Positions 1 through 6,969 of a stretch of DNA of 9,338 nt are shown piece by piece. The position numbers and the translations under genes were made by a program. The DNA is from an uncultured Lachnospiraceae bacterium (GTDB taxonomy: Bacteria; Bacillota; Clostridia; Lachnospirales; Lachnospiraceae): NCBI GenBank assembly GCA_945787485.1, contig CALZHV010000079.1:1-9338 (forward strand), in the 5' to 3' direction. Below the pieces are notes generated by a model. It did not search any database. It saw nothing but the letters and a program-made list of their open reading frames with translations, and was not told the origin of the DNA. Position 1 is the first letter of the stretch. Each line of letters begins with the position of its first letter.

Positions 1-734
1 CCTACAAACATTTCAACAAAGTCAGAACCTGAAATTGAGAAAAATGGCACTCCCGCTTCACCTGCAACAGCCTTTGCCAAAAGTGTTTTACCTGTTCCAG
101 GAGGACCCTCAAGCAAAACACCCTTTGGAATACGTGCTCCCAGATCATTATATTTCTTCGGATTTCTCAGAAAATCTACTATTTCTGACATATCCTCTTT
201 CTCTTCATCAAGTCCCGCAACATCCTTAAATGTATATTTTTGGTCTTTTTCTGTAGTCATATGGGCACGACTCTTACCAAAATTCATCATCTTTGAATTT
301 GAACCGCCGGAACCGCTTCCAACTGCATTTCCCATGAATACCATCATGATAATTATAAGCACTACCACCAGTATTATTACCGGCATCCAGCTAAGCAAAG
401 AGCTTTGCTTCGTAACATCATGAAGTGTCATTTGAATTTCGCCCTTACCGTCTTTCATAACAATCTGTTGAACTTCATTAACATCTGAAACATAAAATTG
501 TTTCTGTTCAACCGAATCAGCGTATGTCAAACTGACAATACCGGTAGGTACTTCACTATTTTGATAAATTTCCACATCTGTTATCTGGTTTTCTTTGACT
601 GCTGCCTGAAAATCATCTATCGTATAATTTGGGTCCGCAACATTTTGTCTGCTTTGTATCCACAAAACTATACAAAATCCAATGAACAGCAATATCAGAT
701 AGAAACCCAAACCTCTTCTCATGCTTTTTTTCAT
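1..734 (-). CDS. ftsH: ATP-dependent zinc metalloprotease FtsH, N-terminal part (cut by window edge)
   Basis: FtsH is a membrane-anchored AAA+ protease that forms hexamers and degrades misfolded membrane proteins and some regulatory proteins. About 244 codons are present from an ATG at 734-732. A basic start (MKKSMRRG) leads into a first membrane segment at about residues 9-25. An extracytoplasmic domain follows (about 30-112), then a second membrane segment (about 114-134), a Gly/Ser-rich linker and the start of the AAA domain (FKDVAGLDEEKED, 169-181). Walker A is GPPGTGKT at 210-217. The frame is still open at base 1, so Walker B, the SRH region and the HEXXH zinc site lie outside the window. 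An AAAGGAAA SD (742-749) sits 7 bases before the ATG. It follows hpt with a 43-base gap and no visible terminator, so co-transcription with hpt is likely. The truncation is a window effect, not a broken gene. Confidence 0.97.
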   Translation of the reverse strand, partial: MKKSMRRGLGFYLILLFIGFCIVLWIQSRQNVADPNYTIDDFQAAVKENQITDVEIYQNSEVPTGIVSLTYADSVEQKQFYVSDVNEVQQIVMKDGKGEIQMTLHDVTKQSSLLSWMPVIILVVVLIIIMMVFMGNAVGSGSGGSNSKMMNFGKSRAHMTTEKDQKYTFKDVAGLDEEKEDMSEIVDFLRNPKKYNDLGARIPKGVLLEGPPGTGKTLLAKAVAGEAGVPFFSISGSDFVEMFV

Positions 735-777
735 TGTTGTGTTTCCTTTCTATATAATCACTTTCTTTAGTAATTAT

Positions 778-1299
778 TTATTCTGCAATAACTCCTATAT
801 ATGGAAGATTTCTGTATTTTTGAGCACAGTCCAATCCGTATCCCACAACAAATCTGTCAGGAATCACAAATCCTGTCAAATCAGGCTCTATTTCGACAAC
901 TCTTCTCTCAGGCTTATCAAGAAGTGTTACAACCTTAAAGCTTGCAGGCTTTCTCTCTTTCAAAATTTTCACAAGATAAGATAAGGTTCTCCCCGAATCC
1001 ATAATGTCTTCGATAAGAATTACTTCCCTGCCTTCAATTGACTCATCAAGGTCCTTAATAAGCTTTACAATTCCCGAAGATGTTGTTCCGTTACCATAAC
1101 TGCTAACAGACATAAAATCCATTGTAACCGGAACTGTCATTTTTTTTGCAAGCTCACACATAAAAAATACACTTCCCTTTAAAACGCCTATAAAATGAAC
1201 AACCTTGCCCTCATACTCATTACTCAGCTGTTCTGCAAGCTGTGCTATTCTTTTATCAACTTCATCTTCACTTATTAATACGCTAATTTTTTCTGCCAT
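778..1299 (-). CDS. hpt: Hypoxanthine phosphoribosyltransferase
   Basis: This cytosolic purine-salvage enzyme transfers phosphoribosyl from PRPP to hypoxanthine or guanine, giving IMP or GMP. The protein is 173 residues, about the usual length. Visible motifs are the pyrophosphate-binding loop LKGS (40-43), the flexible-loop region DFMSVSSYG (61-69), the PRPP-binding signature VILIEDIMDSGRTL (93-106) with its acidic pair E97-D98, and the base-binding C-terminal region ending in VGYGLD (152-157). The start is well fixed: AAAGGAG (1306-1312) lies 6 bases before the ATG and is formed by the last codons of tilS. The gap to tilS is 3 bases, which suggests translational coupling. The tilS-hpt-ftsH order is conserved in Firmicutes. 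I see no sign of damage. Confidence 0.97.
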   Translation of the reverse strand: MAEKISVLISEDEVDKRIAQLAEQLSNEYEGKVVHFIGVLKGSVFFMCELAKKMTVPVTMDFMSVSSYGNGTTSSGIVKLIKDLDESIEGREVILIEDIMDSGRTLSYLVKILKERKPASFKVVTLLDKPERRVVEIEPDLTGFVIPDRFVVGYGLDCAQKYRNLPYIGVIAE

Positions 1300-1302
1300 A
1301 TT

Positions 1303-2706
1303 CTACTCCTTTGTACTGTATTTTAAAATCAATACTTTTTTTGTCCTATCATCTATGCGGTAGGCATCATTATACCTTAAGCCTACCACCCATATAACCT
1401 GATTATCGTCTGCAATCAAAGGCCATATCTCTCTGTCATTTCTATCGATTTTATTGTCAATAAAAACTCTTGAGATTTTCTTTGTATTTCCCTGACTGTT
1501 GATTGTTATATAATCCCCATCAGTTACAGTTCTTATACAAAGAGTATCTTTTATTTTATCATAATCAACTATTTTAGTATAGTTATTTTTTGGTATATCA
1601 GTAAGTGAATCTACAGTATCGAACACGATTTCGAAATTGAAATTGCCATAGTCAATTTTTATCATGTCACCCGCACGTTTTAGATTATCCAAATCAATAA
1701 TAATTTGCTCTTTGCATGTTTTGTCAGTATTGTTTTTTTCGATAAAAAGATGTTCATAATTTATTCTTGCTATAACATCATACGGGAGATTAACCATCGC
1801 ACCTGTATCAGCCTCTAGAATATTTCTGACACTTTTAACATGTGCTCTGGAAATATCCTTCATCTTTCCGGCAGCATTTACTATAGCATCGTAAATTATA
1901 CCGTTTATCATCAAATCGTCCAGGCATAAAAGCTTTTTTATGTCTATTCCCGATGAGTCAGTTACATTTTCTTTCACCCTGTTTTTTTCATTATAAATAA
2001 AATCATAATATTCACCTGCTTCATTTGCCAAATCACAAATATGCTTTGTTGCCATTTGGTTAAGTTTTGTAAGCTCCGGTAAAATAATATGTCTTATTCT
2101 GTTTCTGTCATAGTCAACAGCAAAATTAGTTGAATCGTTAATAAACTCTGTTTTGTTATCCGATAAATATTTTTCTATCTCAGCTCTTGTGGCTTCTATC
2201 AACGGACGGACTATTGTCATTTCTTCAAGCTGCCTCATACACGGAATACCCGAAAGCCCCTTAATTCCGCTTCCCCTTACAAGATTAAACAATACTGTTT
2301 CCGCGACATCATTTGCATTGTGTGCTACCGCAATTTTGTTACATCCGTTTTCTTTTGCTGTTTTGACAAAACATTCGTACCTGTATGAACGTCCTGCCTC
2401 CTCAACGGTCATTCCCCTTTCAACAGCAAGCTTGGGAATATCATTTCTGTAACAAAAAAAATCAACTCCAAATTCGCTGCTGATTTTTTTTGCAAATACT
2501 TCGTCCCTATAAGCCTCTTCACCTCTTATCATATGATTGATATGAACTGCGACAATTTTTTCAATGCCCAGCTTTTTCTTTAAGCTTGAAAGGACAGCAA
2601 TTAGCGATACCGAGTCTGCTCCTCCTGAAAGTCCAACAACAACACTATCACCACTCTGTATAATATTGTGAGCTTTAATAAATTGAAAAATCTTTTGTTC
2701 AAACAT
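1303..2706 (-). CDS. tilS: tRNA(Ile)-lysidine synthase TilS
   Basis: TilS uses ATP and lysine to convert C34 of the CAU-anticodon tRNA-Ile to lysidine, which lets it read AUA; it is normally essential. In the 467-residue form the PP-loop SGGADS is at 27-32, followed by HINHMIRG (55-62) and AHNANDVAET (128-137). VRPL, DSTN and RNRIR of the catalytic domain lie at about 166-205. The C-terminal substrate-binding domain is recognisable from about 389 (IRTVTDGDY) to 444 (VVGLR). The open frame extends to a GTG at 2757 (484 codons), but that start has no SD and adds residues unusual for the family. The ATG at 2706-2704 begins the typical MFEQKIFQFI segment. Its own SD is weak (GGGAA), so the start is moderately certain. 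It lies downstream of spoIIE and feeds directly into hpt. Confidence 0.96.
   Translation of the reverse strand: MFEQKIFQFIKAHNIIQSGDSVVVGLSGGADSVSLIAVLSSLKKKLGIEKIVAVHINHMIRGEEAYRDEVFAKKISSEFGVDFFCYRNDIPKLAVERGMTVEEAGRSYRYECFVKTAKENGCNKIAVAHNANDVAETVLFNLVRGSGIKGLSGIPCMRQLEEMTIVRPLIEATRAEIEKYLSDNKTEFINDSTNFAVDYDRNRIRHIILPELTKLNQMATKHICDLANEAGEYYDFIYNEKNRVKENVTDSSGIDIKKLLCLDDLMINGIIYDAIVNAAGKMKDISRAHVKSVRNILEADTGAMVNLPYDVIARINYEHLFIEKNNTDKTCKEQIIIDLDNLKRAGDMIKIDYGNFNFEIVFDTVDSLTDIPKNNYTKIVDYDKIKDTLCIRTVTDGDYITINSQGNTKKISRVFIDNKIDRNDREIWPLIADDNQVIWVVGLRYNDAYRIDDRTKKVLILKYSTKE
1306..1312 (-). promoter_or_regulatory. SD of hpt embedded in the end of tilS
   Basis: AAAGGAG is encoded by the last sense codons of tilS, directly before its TAG stop (1303-1305). 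It lies 6 bases from the hpt ATG. Ribosomes finishing tilS would clear or reuse this site, so the two genes are probably translationally coupled. Confidence 0.85.
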
Positions 2707-2792
2707 ATTTAATAATTCCCATAAAAAACCATTTTCATCATTAAATGATGATATCACAAGCTATGATTTATGTACATAGTCGACACGTTTTT

Positions 2793-4808
2793 TTAACATC
2801 TTACTATTTGTGTTGCTATTATTGTTGCATCATCCTTTAATCTTTTTCCGTTTAACTGTCGGATATGTCCGGCGATTACAGAAACAATTTCCTCAGGCTC
2901 TTTAAAATTACTGTTATTTATAAATTCTATTATATATTTTTCCTTATCCTCAAGATCAATATTTTCCAAAACACCGTCACTAATCATTATTATAACATCC
3001 CGGTCGTAAAGCTTCTTTACCCCGCTTTCAAAATCATAATCGTCCGTAACTCCTATCGGAAGCGATGTCGATTTTATCGCCTCCACCCAGTCTTTACGCA
3101 CAATCAATGTCATACACGAACCGCATTTATACACCCTTGAATAACCGCTGTAAAGGTCAACTATTACCATATCCAATGTCGAAAACATCTCACCCTTGTT
3201 CTTTTCCGAAATATACGAATTAACAGCACGTATGGTCAACTGTTGGTCGAAACCGGCACTTAAAAGCTCTTCAATTAATTCCAAAAGCTCGTTGCTGTCA
3301 CTGCTTGCATTTATTCCATTGCCCATTCCATCTGCGAGCATTAAAACCTGTTTCCCCTCAATTGCTTCTCCAATATAATAATTGTCACCGGAAACAGTCA
3401 TCTCATCACAGCTTAACATTCTTACCGCACTTACACACTTAAAAACCGGTTTTTCCCTAAATCCGTAAATCTCGTCATATTGTCCGATAACAGTTCTGTT
3501 TTCCGGCATTGAAATTAATTGTAATCCCATTTTTTCTGACAATATTTTTCTTACTGATTCTGTTGTACTTATTTTTCTTCCCGAAGATTTTAATGTTATG
3601 TAAACTTCATTCTTCCCATCTCCATATTTTTTAACAAAAAAATCTTTAACAAAAATATTATATTTTGCCAAAGCCTCGACAACATCACCTTCCACTGTTT
3701 TTTGTGGCTGGACTGTTTTTGCGGTTTTTCCTGCAAAGCCATCTATAACTTCTCCAATATCCGAAAGACCAATTCCCAGATTTCCTGCTCCTGCAAAAGA
3801 TAAGTCAAGTCTTTTAAATGTATCTGCCAGATTATCAACTCTCGTTAATATCCATCTTCCCCATTCTGCAGAATCACTGCCTACCCGTTTCTTTCTGATA
3901 TTTTCATCCAACTTATAAGTAAGACAGGATGGCAAAAGCATAAATACAAAGCCTGAACTTATTAATGCTTTTATAGAGTCAATACTAATCAGGCTTTCGT
4001 ATGAAAAATAACCTACAAGAAGATAAATTAATGCAAAACAAATTACAAATACATATTTATTTTTCCCCAAAAGCAAGCTTATTCCAAAAGCAAGAACAGT
4101 TGTTATAACCCAAGGTGTTATATAATTAATTTTATTTTCATAACCGAGTATCAGTCCGTTTATAACACAATATGTAATACCTATTCCTATTCCGAATCTG
4201 TATACGAAATATATAACTAAAAACAATGCCACGCTTTCCCTAACGATTATTGTATCAAAAAGCTTGTCCGGCATGCCATACATAACTGCAGACAAAAATA
4301 ATGTAACACTGATTAATGCCTCATTTTCCACACATATTTTCATATAATCCTCTTTCAATACCCACAAGGCGTAATTAAAAATATATGACGCAGAAAAAAC
4401 AATGAGACCGTTTATTAAAATATTAATAATTGAATCCGGAGAAGAAATAAGTATATAACCGGTTATTTCCGTTATTATGACGACAATTCCAAACAAAACA
4501 GGAAAAAGCCTGTCCCTGTTTTTTATAATATTAAGGTTTTCAAATTTCATCAAAGCAACGATTATGAACATTATAATTGAATATTTTACGGTATCATGTA
4601 AAGTACATGTAGTAAACATTCCAATCAATGTACCGGCATATGCGAGCCACATATAATTTCCGGACAAACACGCTGCTCCAAAAAATCCTATGCCTATCGC
4701 ATTAGACGAAAAAAATCTGCATCGACCCATAGTAAGTCCCATAATAAATATACCTATAGCCTGTACTATATTGTTGAAATACCTTTCTTTCCTTTCACTA
4801 TCACACAT
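2793..4808 (-). CDS. spoIIE: Stage II sporulation protein E (SpoIIE), membrane-bound PP2C phosphatase
   Basis: SpoIIE dephosphorylates the anti-anti-sigma factor SpoIIAA, which frees SigF in the forespore; it also localises to the polar septum through FtsZ. The N-terminal ~300 of 671 residues are mostly hydrophobic and look like about ten membrane helices. A soluble linker (about 300-455) corresponds to the FtsZ-binding and oligomerisation region II. The PP2C domain (about 456-671) shows SGD at 473-475, the metal-binding DGMGNG at 493-498, FSTLDMVIVDL (542-552), ISDG (609-612) and KDDATIIA (658-665), so the catalytic acids are kept. B. subtilis SpoIIE has about 827 residues; most of the shortfall here seems to be in the linker. 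The ATG has AGGG 7 bases upstream, an acceptable but weak SD. It is the first gene after the divIC terminator, so it should have its own promoter. tilS follows closely. Confidence 0.96.
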   Translation of the reverse strand: MCDSERKERYFNNIVQAIGIFIMGLTMGRCRFFSSNAIGIGFFGAACLSGNYMWLAYAGTLIGMFTTCTLHDTVKYSIIMFIIVALMKFENLNIIKNRDRLFPVLFGIVVIITEITGYILISSPDSIINILINGLIVFSASYIFNYALWVLKEDYMKICVENEALISVTLFLSAVMYGMPDKLFDTIIVRESVALFLVIYFVYRFGIGIGITYCVINGLILGYENKINYITPWVITTVLAFGISLLLGKNKYVFVICFALIYLLVGYFSYESLISIDSIKALISSGFVFMLLPSCLTYKLDENIRKKRVGSDSAEWGRWILTRVDNLADTFKRLDLSFAGAGNLGIGLSDIGEVIDGFAGKTAKTVQPQKTVEGDVVEALAKYNIFVKDFFVKKYGDGKNEVYITLKSSGRKISTTESVRKILSEKMGLQLISMPENRTVIGQYDEIYGFREKPVFKCVSAVRMLSCDEMTVSGDNYYIGEAIEGKQVLMLADGMGNGINASSDSNELLELIEELLSAGFDQQLTIRAVNSYISEKNKGEMFSTLDMVIVDLYSGYSRVYKCGSCMTLIVRKDWVEAIKSTSLPIGVTDDYDFESGVKKLYDRDVIIMISDGVLENIDLEDKEKYIIEFINNSNFKEPEEIVSVIAGHIRQLNGKRLKDDATIIATQIVRC

Positions 4809-4970
4809 GCATCTACCCTGTATAATGAATCCTTAAAAACTCACTACACATTTTCCTTTCTTGATTATTTTCTAAATTTGAAAGTCACATTGATTTTCAT
4901 GTGTCTTATGACACCTGCGGTTCCCATATTTAGTAATATATTCAAGCTTGGAATTATAAATGCAAAACAA
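4809..4970 (-). promoter_or_regulatory. spoIIE upstream region with inverted repeats; promoter not resolved
   Basis: This gene-free interval must carry the spoIIE promoter, because a terminator closes the divIC transcript just upstream. On the minus strand a perfect TATAAT lies at 4953-4958, but no good -35 is found 16-18 bases from it. TTGCAT followed 17 bases later by AATATA is a weak alternative. GTGTC-TTAT-GACAC (4901-4914) is a perfect 5-bp inverted repeat. CACAT/ATGTG (4886-4890 and 4899-4903) is a second, overlapping one. No exact Spo0A box (TGTCGAA) is visible, although B. subtilis spoIIE is controlled by Spo0A. No tRNA gene is present here, unlike in B. subtilis. Confidence 0.4.
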
Positions 4971-5002
4971 ATAAAAAAAAGCCGATACATTTTGTACCGA
5001 CT
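4971..5002 (-). terminator. Intrinsic terminator after divIC
   Basis: Read on the minus strand, AGTCGGTAC and GTATCGGCT pair as a 9-bp stem with two G-U pairs around a 5-base loop. A run of eight T follows. It begins about 35 bases after the divIC stop and closes that transcript before spoIIE. Confidence 0.9.
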
Positions 5003-5037
5003 TTGTCATCATGCAATTATAATCAGGTTGTATAAAT

Positions 5038-5358
5038 TTATTCGTTTGGCCTTATTACTATCTCATCTTCATATACAAGTCCAAGCTTATCCTTTGCAAC
5101 ATCTTCTATGTAACGCTTTGTTTTCATATAATCACTTTGCGCTTTTAAAACTTCCGCTTCCTGTTGTGCCAATTCTATCTCATGTTCAAGAATTTTCTCT
5201 GTACCGGCAAGCTCTTTACTCTTTGCGTTTAATGAAGAAACCTTCACAACACATATTACGCATACAACAACAACTGCCACGCAAATCATTAAGCTGGCTA
5301 TTGGAGATTGCTTTCTAGTTGATTTCCTTCTTCTTGATCTTTTCATTGATTTTCCCAT
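5038..5358 (-). CDS. divIC: Septum formation initiator, DivIC/FtsB family
   Basis: DivIC-family proteins are small bitopic membrane proteins that join FtsL and DivIB in the divisome and help activate septal wall synthesis. The 106-residue product has a very basic cytoplasmic N-terminus (KRSRRRKSTRK) and one membrane helix at about 20-39. A heptad-rich coiled coil follows at about 43-80. It ends in the family signature YIEDVAKDKLGLVYEDE (about 83-99). The start overlaps the 3' end of yabQ by 44 bases; an internal ATG at 5346 (codon 5) is nearly as plausible, because GGGAAA lies 4 bases before it. Its place after yabQ and two genes before tilS matches the conserved order, which separates it from other small coiled-coil membrane proteins such as FtsL. 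Confidence 0.92.
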   Translation of the reverse strand: MGKSMKRSRRRKSTRKQSPIASLMICVAVVVVCVICVVKVSSLNAKSKELAGTEKILEHEIELAQQEAEVLKAQSDYMKTKRYIEDVAKDKLGLVYEDEIVIRPNE

Positions 5359-5752
5359 CTTTCATCCATGTAGATATCTTAATTTTACCTTTTTTTACAT
5401 GGTTTTTCAACATATTATTACTTTTTCTAACATATTTTTTAGCTTCATACAACATTTTGAATAGTGGCTTAATCAATGTACAACTTATAGTAATCCAATA
5501 AACTGACAGTCCCACTAATATTGCCATAATCATATAAAAACGTATGCCACCATACGCATATTTTTGAAGCTTATATAAGACGTATATCGACACAAACAGC
5601 CAAAATATTAAGTCCTCAATAGTAATGAAAACCAACTTATGGTCAATTATCCTTCTGAAAAGCCGAATCAAATCATAACAGACCCCTATCCCCACACCAA
5701 CATAAAAAAATAAAAGGCACAGATCAAATTGACTTTGAGCCAGTTCACACAT
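5315..5752 (-). CDS. yabQ: Spore cortex biosynthesis protein YabQ
   Basis: YabQ is a sporulation membrane protein made in the mother cell; in B. subtilis its loss blocks cortex formation. The 145-residue product has membrane segments at about 8-25, 45-61 and 71-93. Family-typical pieces are CYDLIRLFRR (25-34), ITIEDLIFW (43-51) and YGGIRFY (67-73). A strongly basic, probably cytoplasmic tail runs from about 105 to the end. Its ATG follows the TAA stop of yabP with no base between them, and there is no strong SD, so translation is probably coupled to yabP. The last 44 bases overlap divIC. The biochemical role of the family is not known; the assignment rests on motif pattern, topology and gene order. 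Confidence 0.92.
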   Translation of the reverse strand: MCELAQSQFDLCLLFFYVGVGIGVCYDLIRLFRRIIDHKLVFITIEDLIFWLFVSIYVLYKLQKYAYGGIRFYMIMAILVGLSVYWITISCTLIKPLFKMLYEAKKYVRKSNNMLKNHVKKGKIKISTWMKDGKINEKIKKKEIN

Positions 5753-6043
5753 TTATCTGAACAATCTCGCCATTAATCCTGTACCTTTATCTTTTTTATT
5801 ATTGGTTTGTGAATATTTAAGCCCCAGTACTTCCCCCGTCATTTCCATCACTTGTCTGTCAGTATCATATCTTTCTATGAACAAATCATTTCCGTCTATC
5901 TCAAGTGTCCCTTTGTACGTATCAAGAATAATTTTTCCGGAATTAAATTCATCAACCTTTTTCACTCCCGAAAAGCTGCTGTTTCCATTTCCAAGCAATG
6001 TAACACTATGCTTTGTTATATTTTCATTATCCATACCAAACAT
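5753..6043 (-). CDS. yabP: Sporulation protein YabP (YabP/YqfC family)
   Basis: YabP belongs to a small soluble sporulation family (YabP/YqfC) of unknown biochemical activity. The gene is paired with yabQ and under SigE control in B. subtilis. The 96-residue protein shows the family pattern: KHSVTLLGN (11-19), a GVKKVDEFNSGKIILDTYKG segment with alternating beta-strand character (26-45), LEIDGNDLFIERYD (47-60) and MTGEVLGLKYS (68-78). A polar, basic tail follows. ATG at 6043 and ATG at 6034 (codon 4) are both possible; neither has a good SD. It starts 34 bases after rqcP ends, so read-through from rqcP is possible. A weak SigE-like promoter may sit in the gap. Confidence 0.9.
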   Translation of the reverse strand: MFGMDNENITKHSVTLLGNGNSSFSGVKKVDEFNSGKIILDTYKGTLEIDGNDLFIERYDTDRQVMEMTGEVLGLKYSQTNNKKDKGTGLMARLFR

Positions 6044-6077
6044 CCAATTAAATTATATACTCTAATATATGCTTGTA

Positions 6078-6317
6078 TTAAATGTATTTATACATTTCTT
6101 TTGCATCTTCTTTTTTTGTTGTATCAGCAATCATTGTAACTTCTGCCTTTACAGATTTATTTCCAAATGCAATTTCTATAACATCACCGATTTTAACATC
6201 GTATGATGCCTTGACAACCTTGCCGTTTACCTGAACTCTTCCTGCATCGCAGGCTTCATTGGCAACAGTTCTTCTTTTAATAAGGCGTGAAACCTTTAAA
6301 TATTTATCAAGTCTCAT
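6078..6317 (-). CDS. rqcP: RqcP (YabO), S4-domain RNA-binding ribosome quality-control factor
   Basis: RqcP binds stalled 50S-peptidyl-tRNA complexes and, with RqcH, supports alanine tailing of stuck nascent chains. The 79-residue protein is almost entirely one S4 domain. It opens with MRLDKYLKVSRLIKRRTVANE and continues with AGRVQVNGK (25-33) and IGDVIEI (43-49). The arginine-rich helix (R2, R11, R15, R16) contacts RNA in the family. The frame can be extended 9 codons to 6344, but AAAGGAGAT (6325-6333) lies inside that extension and points to the ATG at 6317, which also gives the standard family N-terminus. It follows the HU terminator, so it probably has its own promoter, though I see no convincing one in 6318-6452. 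Hsp15 is a related S4 protein, but length and gene order favour RqcP. Confidence 0.93.
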   Translation of the reverse strand: MRLDKYLKVSRLIKRRTVANEACDAGRVQVNGKVVKASYDVKIGDVIEIAFGNKSVKAEVTMIADTTKKEDAKEMYKYI

Positions 6318-6324
6318 ATTTTTT

Positions 6325-6333
6325 ATCTCCTTT
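6325..6333 (-). promoter_or_regulatory. SD that fixes the rqcP start
   Basis: AAAGGAGAT is a near-perfect SD. It lies 9 bases, counted from AGGAG, before the ATG at 6317, and inside the longer open frame. This argues against the upstream ATG at 6344. Confidence 0.88.
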
Positions 6334-6452
6334 ACCAATCCCAAACCTTTTGGTTAAATTGTGTTTTGCTTTGTATGTGCCAATATGCTCATTTCGAACG
6401 AAGCATTTTCTGTTTTTAGGAAAATGTAAAAGTAATGCCATAAAATAAAATA

Positions 6453-6474
6453 GGTCATCGTAAGAACGATGACC
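6453..6474 (-). terminator. Intrinsic terminator after HU, symmetrical
   Basis: GGTCATCGT and ACGATGACC form a perfect 9-bp stem with a 4-base loop, 18 bases after the HU stop. On the minus strand the stem is followed by a T-rich but interrupted tract; on the plus strand it is followed by TTTTTA. The structure could therefore stop transcription in both directions. It separates HU from rqcP. Confidence 0.9.
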
Positions 6475-6492
6475 TTTTTATCTAAGTAAAAA

Positions 6493-6768
6493 TTAGTTGT
6501 TTACAGCATCCTTTAATGCCTTACCAGCTTTGAACTTAGGAGCCTTGCAAGCTGCAATCTTCATTGTCTCGCCTGTCTTAGGATTTCTACCCTCTCTTGC
6601 AGCCTTCTCAGTTACTTCGAAAGTACCGAAACCTACTAACTGAATCTTCTCACCATTCTTTAATTCATCTGTTACTGTCTCAGTGAAAGCCTTGATAACT
6701 TTCTCAACATCACTCTTCTTTAATTCAGTCTTATCTGCAATGCTTGCGATTAACTCATTCTTGTTCAT
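6493..6768 (-). CDS. hup: DNA-binding protein HU
   Basis: HU is a homodimeric nucleoid protein that binds and bends DNA without strong sequence preference. The product is 91 residues, the classic HU length, starting MNKNELIASIADKTELKKSD. It contains the conserved core GEKIQLVGFGTFEV (44-57) and the DNA-intercalating beta-arm GRNPKTGE (65-72), ending KAGKALKDAVNN. The open frame extends 10 codons to 6798, but AGGAGG (6779-6784) lies within that extension, 10 bases from the ATG at 6768. It has a consensus SigA promoter (6862-6890) and its own terminator, so it is a single-gene unit inside the sporulation block, as expected for an abundant protein made during growth. IHF is unlikely because this is a Gram-positive genome. 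Confidence 0.97.
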   Translation of the reverse strand: MNKNELIASIADKTELKKSDVEKVIKAFTETVTDELKNGEKIQLVGFGTFEVTEKAAREGRNPKTGETMKIAACKAPKFKAGKALKDAVNN

Positions 6769-6778
6769 TTTAATTTTT

Positions 6779-6784
6779 CCTCCT
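6779..6784 (-). promoter_or_regulatory. Strong SD that fixes the HU start
   Basis: AGGAGG lies 10 bases before the ATG at 6768. The longer open frame would start upstream of it and make an atypical HU. Confidence 0.9.
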
Positions 6785-6861
6785 ATTATACAAAACATTT
6801 TTGATTGTTAATTTCAAAACAATCCCCTTAAGTTTAGCACCTTCTATTGTGCCTAGACATA

Positions 6862-6890
6862 TTTATACCCTTAATACCACTATTTGTCAA
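6862..6890 (-). promoter_or_regulatory. SigA-type promoter of HU
   Basis: On the minus strand a perfect TTGACA (6885-6890) is followed by a 17-base spacer and TATAAA (6862-6867). Transcription should start near 6855, leaving a 5' leader of about 85 bases. This is the best vegetative promoter in the window and fits a highly expressed gene. Its -35 box overlaps one arm of the inverted repeat at 6889-6912. Confidence 0.88.
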
Positions 6891-6912
6891 GTTAAATCAA
6901 GCTTTTTAACTT
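6889..6912. repeat. Perfect 8-bp inverted repeat at the HU promoter
   Basis: AAGTTAAA and TTTAACTT flank an 8-base spacer. The low-coordinate arm shares two bases with the -35 hexamer of the HU promoter. It could be an operator for a dimeric regulator, or a weak AT-rich hairpin at the end of the spoVT transcript; no T-tract follows, so a terminator is less likely. Confidence 0.5.
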
Positions 6913-6969
6913 ATGTCACTCAACTTTAGGGCATTTTTCATGCATTTGAGAAATTGATTTATCTTAAGT

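Noticed and set aside
35..229. Plus-strand open frame across ftsH
   Set aside because: It is antisense to the well-supported ftsH coding sequence, lacks a recognisable product and has no SD worth noting.
498..984. Two overlapping plus-strand open frames across ftsH, the gap and hpt
   Set aside because: Both are shadows of minus-strand genes with low-complexity, Cys/Phe-rich translations that match no family.
2153..2452. Plus-strand 99-codon open frame in tilS
   Set aside because: It lies fully antisense to the conserved TilS catalytic domain.
2780..2786. Spo0A-like TGTCGAC between spoIIE and tilS
   Set aside because: One mismatch to TGTCGAA, no promoter elements beside it, and it lies after spoIIE where control by Spo0A is not expected. 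Such matches are frequent by chance.
4809..5037. Possible tRNA genes between divIC and spoIIE, as in B. subtilis
   Set aside because: No cloverleaf, TTC-loop sequence or CCA end is visible; the only structure is the divIC terminator plus short repeats.
4878..5318. Plus-strand 146-codon open frame across the spoIIE-divIC gap and divIC
   Set aside because: It reads through a clear minus-strand terminator and antisense to divIC; no domain or SD supports it.
5802..6139. Plus-strand open frames across yabP and the end of rqcP
   Set aside because: Antisense shadows of conserved sporulation and RqcP genes.
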